Shown here piece after piece: positions 45,212 through 53,668 of a stretch of 64,000 nucleotides of DNA; positions within the stretch are counted from its first letter, which is position 1; each line of letters starts with the position of its first letter. This DNA is from an uncultured Prevotellaceae bacterium. Lineage in GTDB: Bacteria > Bacteroidota > Bacteroidia > Bacteroidales > Bacteroidaceae. The translations under genes and the position numbers were made by a program. The notes under the pieces were generated by a model that saw only the letters and a list, made by a program, of their open reading frames with translations, did no database searches and was not told where the DNA came from. The stretch is taken from NCBI GenBank assembly GCA_900315075.1, contig OMXV01000001.1, positions 158,126-222,125 of the forward strand, in the 5' to 3' direction.

Positions 45212-45328
45212 TTAGTAATTGATATTTTTTATATTAGTTGCGAGTTTGGCAGCTGTCCCCCAAACAGATCCTTGCATGGCGAAATGGGAAGACAGCAGAG
45301 ATAATAATAGTATTAGTTGTTTTTTCAT
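45212..45328 (-). CDS. Possible 38-residue small ORF upstream of kbl
   Basis: ATG at 45328 to TAA at 45212; begins MKKQLILLLSLLSSHFAMQG, hydrophobic like a short signal peptide, and ends ATNIKNINY 19 nt before kbl. It could be a leader peptide for kbl, a small membrane protein, or a remnant of a longer exported protein. The surrounding 355-bp gap holds nothing else except a tract GGTAAAGGGACAATGCC at 45357-45373, related to the AGTTAAAGGG repeat family. Confidence 0.3.
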   Translation of the reverse strand: MKKQLILLLSLLSSHFAMQGSVWGTAAKLATNIKNINY

Positions 45329-45547
45329 TATAGGTAATTATTCAGTTTACAAAGGAGGTAAAGGGACAATGCCATTAGAAGTGTGTGATTGCAAAATAAA
45401 CAAATATTTCGCAAATATCATCATTTTGAGCGTACAAAATTTGAAAAAAATGCGTTTTCATGCAATTTATATCCAAAAAGATGATGCTTATTTGGAAAAA
45501 AATTGTTTATTTTGCCATCGAAACACACGACCTAAACCTTTTGAGTT

Positions 45548-46513
45548 ATGAAAAACATCTTTATCATCGGTTCAACGGGGCAAATTGGTTCCGAGTTGAC
45601 CATGGAACTACGTAGAATATACGGCAACGACCATGTAGTGGCAGGCTATATCAAGGGTGCTGAGCCAAAGGGAGAGTTGGCTGAGTCTGGTCCCTCGGCA
45701 ATGGCCGATGTGACCGACGGCGAAGCTCTTGCCGCTGTAGTAAAAGAATACCATATCGACACGATTTACAACCTTGCGGCGTTGTTGTCGGTTGTTGCCG
45801 AATCGAAACCCCATTTGGCATGGCGTATCGGCATCGATGGACTATGGAACGTGCTTGAAGTGGCCCGCGAGAATCATTGTGCAGTCTTTACACCCAGTAG
45901 CATCGGCTCTTTCGGTCTGAGCACTCCGCATGTGCGTACACCCCAGGACACCATCCAGCGCCCACGCACCATCTATGGAGTGTCGAAAGTAACCACCGAA
46001 CTGCTTAGTGACTATTATTTCTATAAATATGGTGTGGATACCCGCTCAGTGCGCTTCCCCGGCATCATCTCTTATATGACACCTCCGGGTGGTGGCACCA
46101 CTGACTATGCCGTGGATATATTCTATTCAGCTGTGCGTGGTGAGAAGTTTGTATGTCCACTAAAGAAAGGGACACTGCTCGACATGATGTATATGCCCGA
46201 TGCCCTGAAAGCCGCCATCACGCTGATGGAGGCCAACCCCGACCGCCTGGTGCACCATAATGGCTTCAATGTGGCTTCGATGAGTTTCGCCCCTGAAACC
46301 ATCTATGCCGAGATACTGAAACACAAGCCCGACTTTGAAATGGAGTATGATGTAGATCCACTAAAACAAAGCATCGCCGACAGCTGGCCCGACAGGATGA
46401 ACGACACCTGCGCACGCAGGGAATGGGGATGGGCACCCAATTACGACATCCGCTCAATGACTACCGACATGCTCGATAAACTTGAAAAAAGATTAGCCGG
46501 AATAAAACTTTAG
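45548..46513 (+). CDS. tdh: L-threonine 3-dehydrogenase, short-chain (extended SDR) type
   Basis: 321 residues. NAD-binding GSTGQIGSEL at the N-terminus, ADVTDGEAL, YNLAALLSVVAE, the Ser-Tyr-Lys catalytic set in TPSSIGSFG and TIYGVSKVTTELL, RFPGIISYMTPPGGGTTDYAVDIFY, and a conserved end region DSWPDRMNDTCARREWGW. This is the UDP-galactose-4-epimerase-like ThrDH found in Bacteroidetes, not the zinc MDR type. Oxidises threonine to 2-amino-3-ketobutyrate for Kbl. Divergent from kbl across 355 bp. Confidence 0.95.
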   Translation: MKNIFIIGSTGQIGSELTMELRRIYGNDHVVAGYIKGAEPKGELAESGPSAMADVTDGEALAAVVKEYHIDTIYNLAALLSVVAESKPHLAWRIGIDGLWNVLEVARENHCAVFTPSSIGSFGLSTPHVRTPQDTIQRPRTIYGVSKVTTELLSDYYFYKYGVDTRSVRFPGIISYMTPPGGGTTDYAVDIFYSAVRGEKFVCPLKKGTLLDMMYMPDALKAAITLMEANPDRLVHHNGFNVASMSFAPETIYAEILKHKPDFEMEYDVDPLKQSIADSWPDRMNDTCARREWGWAPNYDIRSMTTDMLDKLEKRLAGIKL

Positions 46514-46533
46514 AAAATAGACGATAGTAGTTA

Positions 46534-46599
46534 TAGGGATACTAGGGATACTAGGAATACTAGGAATACTAGAGATACTAGAGATACTAGAGATACTAA
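46534..46599. repeat. Nonamer minisatellite GATACTAGG
   Basis: About seven units of GATACTAGG/GAATACTAG/AGATACTAG fill the gap between convergent tdh and the NigD-like gene and run into the last codons of the latter. Confidence 0.9.
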
Positions 46600-47276
46600 A
46601 ATCCGAATGCCCTGACGATTTCGCCCTCATAGGTGTTTACATTTAGGAGGATGGAATCGCCAGGGTTGATACTATCCAAGGGCATACTTGCATAGACCCG
46701 CGCAGAATAATATTCTGGTATGTTGTTTTGATGATGGAACAAACGTAGAGAAAAAAGCCTTGAGCCATTGTCACGAGTATAAATGGTGTCGCACAACATA
46801 CCCAAGGTCTGTCGATCATCCCCCTCAATCTTGCCACTCTTCACATAAAGTCCCAAATTGAGATATTTCCTGTTGGGGCTCACCCATGCACTCTCAAAAT
46901 TGAGCGGGTCGGTATATACCTCCTTCATTTTCGAGGTTTTCAGCATTCTCAATGCCAACACTTGTTTGACAGAAATAGCCTCGACCTTTCCATCGCCTTT
47001 GGTTTTCACATTATAATAAAACAAGGCACGGTAGATAGAATCGGGAGTGGTGGCCCATTCACAATCACAAAAAGGCCTTACAAGTAAAGAGTCACCATTG
47101 TCGGTGCATACATAGTCTACTTTTTTTGCCTCAGAGGTGTGTATATCGGCAAAGTCAGCCCGCATATACGACAAGTCACCATCACCTGTCTCATAATCCT
47201 CAGCCTCACATGCCTGGAGACAGAAAACCGCAAAAAAGATCAAAGAGAAAAGTAATATGTGCCTGTAGTCTCTCAT
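46596..47276 (-). CDS. NigD-like lipoprotein
   Basis: 226 residues. Lipobox CLQACEAEDYE with acidic residues after the cysteine, suggesting surface display. Two beta-rich domains in NigD order: an N-terminal OB-like part (SYMRADFADIHTSEAKKVDYVCTDNGDSLLV), then a C-terminal part with DPLNFESAWVSPNRKYLNLGLYVKSG and SARVYASMPLD. NigD was first named in a Prevotella bacteriocin locus, but most family members have no known function. Starts in a 4-nt overlap with the acyltransferase gene. Confidence 0.8.
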   Translation of the reverse strand: MRDYRHILLFSLIFFAVFCLQACEAEDYETGDGDLSYMRADFADIHTSEAKKVDYVCTDNGDSLLVRPFCDCEWATTPDSIYRALFYYNVKTKGDGKVEAISVKQVLALRMLKTSKMKEVYTDPLNFESAWVSPNRKYLNLGLYVKSGKIEGDDRQTLGMLCDTIYTRDNGSRLFSLRLFHHQNNIPEYYSARVYASMPLDSINPGDSILLNVNTYEGEIVRAFGF

Positions 47277-48421
47277 TGTGCCTCGAGGTAATTACGTGCA
47301 GGATAGGCATACATTGTCAGCAAGCGCTCCATGAGGAAATCGTTATCCTTGCCTGGAATGTCGATTTTAGCAAGTTGTCCTTCCAGATACTTCAGGAACG
47401 TCTCCTTCTGTATATTATTATATAATGTGTGATGCTCGCTGTTACCATTGAGCACATCAAGAGCCACATAATTACCAGCGAAGAGCATGTAATTGCGATG
47501 AATCTCACGGTCGATATGCTCAGCAATTTGCTTGAGTAACATCTGCTTGCCCTGTGAGGGGTCGAGAGTAGCAAGCCATTCATCGATACAAGGAGCACAA
47601 TGATAATGGATACGCCCCTTATAACCCATGATACCAGTCTGCATACTTACCACATCATCATGTGCGCTCTTACGCCATCCAGGCACATCACGTTTCAGCT
47701 GAAACTCAGCCGCCTTGAGAAAATCGCATGGATCGTACTCGTATGAGATAGTCAGCGGCACAATATGCAGACTTGCCAGGCGGTCGGTCAAGGACCCTTC
47801 CCCACCCATAGCCATCATCTTGAGCAGAGCCTCCTGGGTGCGGTCGTTGGAGTCTTTTGCCCTACCCTCTCTCTGTGCTATCCATATATTCTCGTTTTTC
47901 TGAGCGATAGCAAAGTGCATATAATCCGAGAGTCGCTTGCTTGCCACAAGCATCTGCCTTGGCTGTAGGCTACGCTCCACGATAAACGACTTGTTGATTC
48001 TCACCAGGTCTTTCACCCATGGCAATGAGAGCAAGTTGTCGCCGATGGCAATCTCGCACGTAGTTGCACATCCTGCATCGATGAGCAGTTTGTCGAGCAA
48101 TGCCGAGTCAAGTACAATATCGCGATGGTTGCTAATGAAAGTGTATCTCTTACCCATATCGATTTCCGTGACATCCATGTCGCAGCCAGTGCTGGCCTTC
48201 TCCAGTAGATTTTCCAGGAAGGTATAGCAGAAAGTCTTTTGGAAATCAAGGTTTGTGGCACACATTTTCATCTTTGCCCCTATCATCTCCACGGGCACCT
48301 TGGGATACAGATACTTCAGAACCGCACAAAACTGTTCGTTGCCCAGCAGTCTGTCATAGACCTGTGGTAGTTCCTCCGGCTCGAAAGGCCTGATGTCATT
48401 GAATTCTTGAGGGATGTTCAT
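47273..48421 (-). CDS. 1-acyl-sn-glycerol-3-phosphate acyltransferase-family protein
   Basis: 382 residues. The H-x4-D acyltransferase motif is in FISNHRDIVLDSALLD (about 95-105), followed by IWIAQREGRAKDSND, equivalent to the EGTR/EGGR phosphate-binding motif, and LHIVPLTISYEYDP. No strong membrane span. Probably acylates lysophosphatidate or another lipid precursor at the inner membrane; a haemolysin- or ornithine-lipid-type substrate is possible. In an operon between ddl and the NigD-like gene (61-nt gap upstream, 4-nt overlap downstream). Confidence 0.8.
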   Translation of the reverse strand: MNIPQEFNDIRPFEPEELPQVYDRLLGNEQFCAVLKYLYPKVPVEMIGAKMKMCATNLDFQKTFCYTFLENLLEKASTGCDMDVTEIDMGKRYTFISNHRDIVLDSALLDKLLIDAGCATTCEIAIGDNLLSLPWVKDLVRINKSFIVERSLQPRQMLVASKRLSDYMHFAIAQKNENIWIAQREGRAKDSNDRTQEALLKMMAMGGEGSLTDRLASLHIVPLTISYEYDPCDFLKAAEFQLKRDVPGWRKSAHDDVVSMQTGIMGYKGRIHYHCAPCIDEWLATLDPSQGKQMLLKQIAEHIDREIHRNYMLFAGNYVALDVLNGNSEHHTLYNNIQKETFLKYLEGQLAKIDIPGKDNDFLMERLLTMYAYPARNYLEAQ

Positions 48422-48482
48422 AGTGATGATAGGATTGGGGGTGATAGGTATGGATTGAGCACCAGTGAACAGACGTGTTCAC

Positions 48483-49484
48483 TTAGAACTGATTTTCGAT
48501 GATGTCGGTGAGCACGTCGGTCATACTAAGTCCTGCAGCCTTCACCTGCTGTGGAATAAAGCTGGTAGGTGTCATGCCCGGAGTGGTATTAATCTCGAGC
48601 ATATTAATTTTGTCGCCGCCCTCGCTATTTTTTGTGATGATATAGTCGATGCGGATGATGCCATTGCAATGAAGGATGTCGTAGATGGCACTTGTGAGTT
48701 GTGCTACCCGACGTGCAGTATCCTCTGGTATGCGAGCGGGTGTGATTTCCTTCACCTGACCATTGTACTTTGCATCGTAGTCGAAAAACTCGTTGTATGT
48801 CACCACCTCAGTTGCTGGGAACACCACGGATTTCTCTCTGGTTTTATAGCATCCGATAGACAATTCCACGCCATCGAGGTACGACTCCACCATCACCTCG
48901 TCGCTCTCCATCATAGCCTTTCTTACGGCAGGTGCTAACTGGTCGATATTCTTAACCTTTGACACGCCAAAACTGCTGCCATCGTTGGCTGGTTTGACAA
49001 AGCATGGCATACCAATTTTCGACATAATCTCATCGTCGCTGACCAGATGTTCATATCCTCTGCGAATAAGCAAGCTCTCGGCCACACTCACGCCAAATCC
49101 ACGCAAATACTGGTTGAGAACAAATTTATCGAAAGTCATAGCCTCGACGAGCACACCGCTGGTGCTGTAGGGTATATGAAGCAGTTCGAAATACCCCTGC
49201 AAGATACCATTTTCACCAGGTGTACCATGGATGGTGATATATGCATAGTCGAATATCACGGCTTTTCCATTCTCCATGAAAGAAAAGTCATTGCGGTCGA
49301 TTTTTGCTGTGAGCCCCCCCGGCAATTCCACATACCAGTCGAGGCCCTTTACATCAACGATATATACATTGTAACGTTCCTTGTCCAAAAAAGAGTAAAT
49401 TCCTTGTGCCGACCGCAATGAAACATCATGCTCGGAGGAGTCACCTCCACAGACGACAGCGACCGTTCTCTTCAGGTTTTTCAT
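48483..49484 (-). CDS. ddl: D-alanine--D-alanine ligase
   Basis: 333 residues. N-terminal VAVVCGGDSSEHDVSLRSAQGI (family GGxSxEHxVS), then TIHGTPGENGILQGYFELLHIPYSTSG, ATP-grasp core MPCFVKPANDGSSFGVSKV, EVMVESYLDGVELSIGCY, GIIRIDYIITKN and LEINTTPGMTPTSFIPQQ. Makes D-Ala-D-Ala for peptidoglycan; cytoplasmic. Encoded 3 nt downstream of rluD. It joins murF (62175) as a second peptidoglycan-precursor gene in the window. Confidence 0.97.
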   Translation of the reverse strand: MKNLKRTVAVVCGGDSSEHDVSLRSAQGIYSFLDKERYNVYIVDVKGLDWYVELPGGLTAKIDRNDFSFMENGKAVIFDYAYITIHGTPGENGILQGYFELLHIPYSTSGVLVEAMTFDKFVLNQYLRGFGVSVAESLLIRRGYEHLVSDDEIMSKIGMPCFVKPANDGSSFGVSKVKNIDQLAPAVRKAMMESDEVMVESYLDGVELSIGCYKTREKSVVFPATEVVTYNEFFDYDAKYNGQVKEITPARIPEDTARRVAQLTSAIYDILHCNGIIRIDYIITKNSEGGDKINMLEINTTPGMTPTSFIPQQVKAAGLSMTDVLTDIIENQF

Positions 49485-49487
49485 ATT

Positions 49488-50576
49488 CTATTCTTCTATA
49501 TTAAGTTTTTTGTATGCGTATCCTTTAATATATTGTTTCCATTTCTCAATCACGGCATTCAGATCGGACGGGATGGGTGAAGTAAAGTCCATTTGCTTCC
49601 CGGTAACAGGATGCACAAATCCAAGAGTCTGTGCATGTAATGCCTGCCTCTGACATAGTTTCAAGCAATTCAAGATAAACGCCTTGTAGGTGCTGCTGCG
49701 CTCACCCCTGAGTATTTCCGTCCCTCCATATCTTTCATCTCCGAATAGAGGGTGCCCGACCGACCTCATGTGTGCTCTAATCTGATGTGTGCGCCCCGTC
49801 TCTAAGACACACTCTATGAGCGTAGTGTACCCAAATCTCTCCACCACCCTGTAATTGGTAGCTGCGGGCTTTCCATTCTCAGAGTCGGGTGGAAAAACTG
49901 TCATACGCAGGCGGTCACGTGGATCGCGCCCAATATTTCCTTCTATTCTGCCCGTTTCCTCCTCCATATTTCCCCATACCAATGCCAGATAGCTACGGTG
50001 TGTGGTTTTATTGAAGAACTGCAGTCCGAGATTGCTCTTTGCCTGAGGTGTCTTGGCGATAACCAGCAATCCTGTGGTGTCTTTATCGATTCGATGCACC
50101 AGCCCCACCTCCGGGTCGTTGGGGTCGTAACCTGGATTATTGCGTAAGTGCCACGCAATGGCATTGACCAAAGTACCATGAAAGTTTCCACATCCGGGAT
50201 GTACAACCATGCCCGCCGGTTTGTTGATGACCATCAGGGCATCGTCTTCATAGACAACATCAAGTGGTATTTCCTCAGGCTGGATTGTCGTATCGTATTG
50301 TGGTCTGTCGAGCATGAGTGTGACGACATCCCCCGGCTTAACCTTATAATTGCTTTTAACTGGTTTCTCGTTGACATGTACGAAACCAGCATCAGCAGCC
50401 TTCTGAATACGATTTCTACTGGAGTGTTGCAGTTTTTCGAACATGAACTTGTCCACCCTGAGTGGCACCTGGCCCTTGTCCACAGTGATGCGGTAATGCT
50501 CGTAAAGCGGCTGTTCCTCCAGCGTTTCCAGCTCTTCCAGTTCCATTTCCTGGCGCTTCTCTTCTATCGGCTCCAT
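49488..50576 (-). CDS. rluD: 23S rRNA pseudouridine synthase, RluD family
   Basis: 362 residues. An N-terminal S4 RNA-binding domain (LRVDKFMFEKLQHSSRNRIQKAADAGFVHVNEKPV) is followed by the synthase domain: VVHPGCGNFHGTLVNAI, catalytic Asp in GLVHRIDKDTTGLLV, and RTHQIRAHMRSVGHPLFGDERYGG. An acidic N-terminal tail of about 25 residues precedes S4. Modifies uridines in helix 69 of 23S rRNA in the family model. Operon: 15 nt after the PASTA gene, 3 nt before ddl. Confidence 0.94.
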   Translation of the reverse strand: MEPIEEKRQEMELEELETLEEQPLYEHYRITVDKGQVPLRVDKFMFEKLQHSSRNRIQKAADAGFVHVNEKPVKSNYKVKPGDVVTLMLDRPQYDTTIQPEEIPLDVVYEDDALMVINKPAGMVVHPGCGNFHGTLVNAIAWHLRNNPGYDPNDPEVGLVHRIDKDTTGLLVIAKTPQAKSNLGLQFFNKTTHRSYLALVWGNMEEETGRIEGNIGRDPRDRLRMTVFPPDSENGKPAATNYRVVERFGYTTLIECVLETGRTHQIRAHMRSVGHPLFGDERYGGTEILRGERSSTYKAFILNCLKLCQRQALHAQTLGFVHPVTGKQMDFTSPIPSDLNAVIEKWKQYIKGYAYKKLNIEE

Positions 50577-50591
50577 TGTCTAAAACATTGA

Positions 50592-51368
50592 TTATTCACC
50601 TCCAGAAGGAGCAGGTGTTGACGGGACAACAGGGATGTTTTTCGATGACTCATCGATGGCCCTCATCAGTTCATCCCTGCCAGGAGCGCCAGCCTTCGAT
50701 GGGTCGGGCCGCTTGTAGTGCGACCTGGTGCGCTGTGGTTTTTCATCTTCGAGCAGTTCATCCTCATAATAATAGACGTCGCTCTCCATATAGGTGACAG
50801 CCTCGTTGACATCCCGTCTGCCATCTCCCACTTGCAGAATAAGCACCTCTTCTATAGACACTTTGTCGCCGGTGGAGAGTTGTTTTCCTCTGCATTTGAT
50901 GCCATAAACCCACTCTCTTTCACCTGGGATGTATTCAGTTTCCCCAAGTTGGTATCCCATGGCAAGAAGTTTTGACTCACAGTCACGCTGTGAACTATTG
51001 TCGATAACGTCGGGAATGGGCTTCTCGGGAGCGTGCGAGGCATTAATCTTGATGAACACCAATCGTCCAGGTTTAACGATATCACCTGGTAGTGGTGACT
51101 GCTCAAGCACACATCCTGGAGGCAATGTCTTAACGTAGTCGGTGTCGCTGACCTCAATATTCAGATGTACATCATCAAGAATATCCTCTGCTTCATTAAA
51201 CGACTTATGTATAACATTTGGCACCTCCACGGTTTGTCCATGATGTGTATATAGGTCGAGTCCGTATTTTAATCCGAGGACGAGCAATACTCCGATGATA
51301 GCCATTGCAAGAAGATTACCCCATAGATACAGACTTAGGAATTTTTTAAAGAACTTCTTTACTGTCAT
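50592..51368 (-). CDS. PASTA-domain membrane protein
   Basis: 258 residues. One N-terminal span (LYLWGNLLAMAIIGVLLVLGL) and an extracytoplasmic part with two to three PASTA repeats: TVEVPNVIHKSFNEAEDILDDVHLNIEVSDTDY...LEQSPLPGDIVKPGRLVFIKIN, then PIPDVIDNSSQRDCESKLLAMGYQLGETEYIP and GKQLSTGDKVSIEEVLIL. A charged, proline-rich tail follows. There is no kinase domain, unlike PASTA Ser/Thr kinases of Gram-positives. PASTA modules bind muropeptide or cell-wall stems, and the gene heads an operon with ddl, fitting an envelope role. Confidence 0.9.
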   Translation of the reverse strand: MTVKKFFKKFLSLYLWGNLLAMAIIGVLLVLGLKYGLDLYTHHGQTVEVPNVIHKSFNEAEDILDDVHLNIEVSDTDYVKTLPPGCVLEQSPLPGDIVKPGRLVFIKINASHAPEKPIPDVIDNSSQRDCESKLLAMGYQLGETEYIPGEREWVYGIKCRGKQLSTGDKVSIEEVLILQVGDGRRDVNEAVTYMESDVYYYEDELLEDEKPQRTRSHYKRPDPSKAGAPGRDELMRAIDESSKNIPVVPSTPAPSGGE

Positions 51369-51424
51369 TGACTTGTCAAGTTATAATTTGCATAGATGTG
51401 GGCACTTACTGCCACTTCAATCTG

Positions 51425-51455
51425 CAAAGATAATCTAAACCTACGTAAACACAAA
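51425..51455 (-). promoter_or_regulatory. Promoter of the PASTA-rluD-ddl operon
   Basis: Minus-strand TATCTTTG (51425-51432) and TTTG (51452-51455) with a 19-nt spacer, ending 57 nt upstream of the PASTA gene start. Confidence 0.75.
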
Positions 51456-51511
51456 ATAAAAAGTCGATTTTTTTGTAATAAGGTGTAAAGGTTATAGGGG
51501 GCCTATAAACG

Positions 51512-51543
51512 AAAAAACAGGAAAAAGCTTTTGCTTTTCCTGT
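51512..51543 (-). terminator. Intrinsic terminator of rpmH
   Basis: On the minus strand ACAGGAAAAGC pairs with GCTTTTTCCTGT and is followed by TTTTTT. It begins 35 nt after the rpmH stop. Confidence 0.9.
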
Positions 51544-51577
51544 CCTCTCTAAATTTAGTCTTTGAGCACCTGGAGAA

Positions 51578-51733
51578 TTACTTTCCGTGATTCTCGTCAG
51601 ACACTGTCAACTTTTTGCGTCCCTTAGCGCGGCGTGATGCGAGCACTCTACGACCGTTCTTTGTGGACATTCTCTCACGGAACCCGTGTTTGTTGGATCT
51701 CCTACGGTTGTGTGGCTGAAATGTTCTTTTCAT
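51578..51733 (-). CDS. rpmH: 50S ribosomal protein L34
   Basis: 51 residues: starts [18 protein letters not shown], with [22 protein letters not shown], the universal L34 sequence, and a short Bacteroidetes tail [10 protein letters not shown] small basic protein of the large subunit. Its own promoter and terminator flank it; it is divergent from efp. No rnpA or dnaA is adjacent. Confidence 0.98.
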   Translation of the reverse strand: MKRTFQPHNRRRSNKHGFRERMSTKNGRRVLASRRAKGRKKLTVSDENHGK

Positions 51734-51795
51734 ATTCGTATATTAATTTGTAATTATTTCTTATTCAAAAATTGTCTTTTTGACCTTTTGGGCTG

Positions 51796-51827
51796 CAAAA
51801 GTACACATTTCTTTTGAAATAACCAAA
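51796..51827 (-). promoter_or_regulatory. Promoter of rpmH
   Basis: Minus-strand TACTTTTG (51796-51803) and TTTG (51824-51827), 20-nt spacer, about 63 nt upstream of rpmH. Confidence 0.75.
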
Positions 51828-51877
51828 AAATCTTTGTTTTTTAGTTTAGAAATCTCTTTATTTTTTCAAAAATATAG

Positions 51878-51885
51878 TATCTTTG
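51878..51885 (+). promoter_or_regulatory. -7 promoter box for efp
   Basis: TATCTTTG 53 nt before the efp ATG, with TTTA about 20 nt upstream. This marks the long upstream extension of the efp reading frame as non-coding. Confidence 0.65.
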
Positions 51886-51938
51886 CAGCCACAAAAGATA
51901 TTTTCACAGAAAACTTTAAGAATAAAAACTATACAACA

Positions 51939-52505
51939 ATGATTAAATCACAAGACATTAAGAAAGGAACTTGCATCCGCATGGATGGCAAGCTGTATTT
52001 TTGCATCGATTTTCTTCACGTAAAACCAGGCAAAGGCAACACCATCATGCGTACCACGCTGAAAGACGTTGTAAGTGGCCGTGTGCTTGAGAAGCGCTTC
52101 AACATTGGTGAGGCACTGGAAGACGTGCGTGTTGAGCGCCGCCCCTACCAGTATCTTTATCAGGAAGGTGAAGATTTCATCTTTATGAACCAGGAGACCT
52201 ACGACCAGATTCCCATTGCCAAGGATTTGATCACTGGCGTTGATTTCATGAAGGAGAGCGACATCGTAGAAGTAGTGAGCGATGCCGACACCAACACTAT
52301 TCTCTTTGCTGAGATGCCCGTGAAAACCGTGCTTCGTATCACCCACTCTGAGCCAGGCGTAAAAGGCGACACCGCTACAAATGCCACCAAGCCCGCTACA
52401 CTTGAGACGGGTGTTGAGGTTCGTGTACCTCTGTTTGTGAACGAGGGCGACCTGATTCAGGTTGACACCCGCGACGGCAGTTATCTGCAGCGTATGAAGG
52501 AGTAG
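51939..52505 (+). CDS. efp: Translation elongation factor P
   Basis: 188 residues from ATG 51939, the exact family length; the reading frame is open to 51780 but crosses the promoter. KOW-like N-terminal domain with SQDIKKGTCIRMDGKLYFC and the tip loop VKPGKGNTIMRTTLKDV (Lys of PGKG is the modification site in other bacteria), then two OB domains with FMNQETYDQIPI and VEVRVPLFVNEGDLIQVDTRDGSYLQR. Relieves ribosome stalling at polyproline. Ends before a strong hairpin. Confidence 0.98.
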   Translation: MIKSQDIKKGTCIRMDGKLYFCIDFLHVKPGKGNTIMRTTLKDVVSGRVLEKRFNIGEALEDVRVERRPYQYLYQEGEDFIFMNQETYDQIPIAKDLITGVDFMKESDIVEVVSDADTNTILFAEMPVKTVLRITHSEPGVKGDTATNATKPATLETGVEVRVPLFVNEGDLIQVDTRDGSYLQRMKE

Positions 52506-52525
52506 TCTCCTTATCCCACATAGCC

Positions 52526-52576
52526 AAAGCGATGGTGACGTGACCCGTATTTCATGGTGTACGTCACTGTCGCTTT
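52526..52576 (+). terminator. Strong hairpin 3' of efp
   Basis: AAAGCGATGGTGACGT and ACGTCACTGTCGCTTT form a 16-bp stem (two G-U pairs) with a 19-nt loop, followed by TGTCATTT. Likely terminates efp transcription; the glycosyltransferase starts 22 nt later. Confidence 0.75.
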
Positions 52577-52597
52577 GTCATTTACTCAACCCACTAT

Positions 52598-53641
52598 ATG
52601 AAATACTCGGTCATCATCCCCGTATATAATCGTCCTGACGAAGTAGATGAACTTCTTGAGAGTCTGTCTCGCCAGACAGAGCACGATTTTGAAGTAATCG
52701 TGGTAGAGGACGGCTCTACCCACCCCTGCCGCGATGTCTGCGACAAATATACGGAGTTGCTTGACTTACACTATTACGTCAAGGACAATTCGGGGCCTGG
52801 CCAAAGCCGCAACTACGGTGCGGAGCGTGCCCATGGCGACTTCTTGATCATCCTCGACAGCGATGTGGTACTCCCCGAGACCTATATGGCTAATGTGAGT
52901 GAGGAATTAGCATCGCAGCCCTGTGATGCTTTCGGCGGTCCAGATAGCGCCCACGCATCGTTCAGCAGCACACAAAAGGCCATCTCCTACTCGATGACGA
53001 GTTTTTTCACCACTGGCGGTATTCGTGGTGGCAAGCGCAAGCTCGACAAATTTTACCCCCGCTCTTTCAACATGGGCATTCGGCGCGATGTTTACCAGCG
53101 GCTTGGGGGATTCTCAAAGATGCGCTTTGGTGAAGACATCGATTTCAGCATCCGCATTTTCAAAGCTGGTTGCAACTGCCGACTATTCCCCACTGCCTGG
53201 GTGTGGCACAAGCGACGCACTGATTTCCGGAAATTCTTTCGGCAAGTCTATAATAGTGGCATTGCCCGCATCAATCTCTACAAGAAATATCCCGACTCAC
53301 TAAAACTGGTACATTTGTTACCGGCAATATTCACTATCGGGGTGACGCTGTTTATATTCATCTCAGCCTTTGGACGGGCAATGATGCACTACGATCCAGC
53401 ACATTTCCACCGTTGGTATTTGGTTTGCGCCATCCCCTGGATACCTATTTTAGCATTCTGTCTGCTTATTTTCATCGATTCCACTATTCGCAACCGCAGT
53501 TTGGTAATAGGGCTGAAAAGCATTGCTGCTTCGTTCATCCAACTATACGGCTACGGCTGTGGTTTCTTAGTGGCATGGTGGAAGCGATGTGTGCTTAAGA
53601 AAGATGAATTTCAGGCATTTGAGAAGACGTTCTATGATTGA
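52598..53641 (+). CDS. Glycosyltransferase family 2 membrane protein
   Basis: 347 residues. GT-A fold: MKYSVIIPVYNRPDEVDELLESL at the N-terminus, EVIVVEDGSTH, GPGQSRNYGAERAHGDFLIILDSDVVLP (DxD-like DSD, metal binding), then NMGIRRDVYQRLGGFSKMRFGEDIDFSIRI (ED motif). At least two C-terminal spans (LLPAIFTIGVTLFIFISAF, WIPILAFCLLIFI). Transfers an activated sugar to an envelope glycan or lipid at the inner membrane; acceptor unknown. 27 nt upstream of radC. Confidence 0.9.
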   Translation: MKYSVIIPVYNRPDEVDELLESLSRQTEHDFEVIVVEDGSTHPCRDVCDKYTELLDLHYYVKDNSGPGQSRNYGAERAHGDFLIILDSDVVLPETYMANVSEELASQPCDAFGGPDSAHASFSSTQKAISYSMTSFFTTGGIRGGKRKLDKFYPRSFNMGIRRDVYQRLGGFSKMRFGEDIDFSIRIFKAGCNCRLFPTAWVWHKRRTDFRKFFRQVYNSGIARINLYKKYPDSLKLVHLLPAIFTIGVTLFIFISAFGRAMMHYDPAHFHRWYLVCAIPWIPILAFCLLIFIDSTIRNRSLVIGLKSIAASFIQLYGYGCGFLVAWWKRCVLKKDEFQAFEKTFYD

Positions 53642-53668
53642 AGGGGAGTCACCTCTTTTTATATAGCA

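Noticed and set aside
45219-45551. 110-codon plus-strand frame upstream of tdh
   Set aside because: Runs through the divergent control region and has no recognisable domain; the tdh start at 45548 is well supported.
51780-51938. N-terminal extension of EF-P
   Set aside because: It contains the promoter box at 51878 and would make EF-P 53 residues longer than the family.
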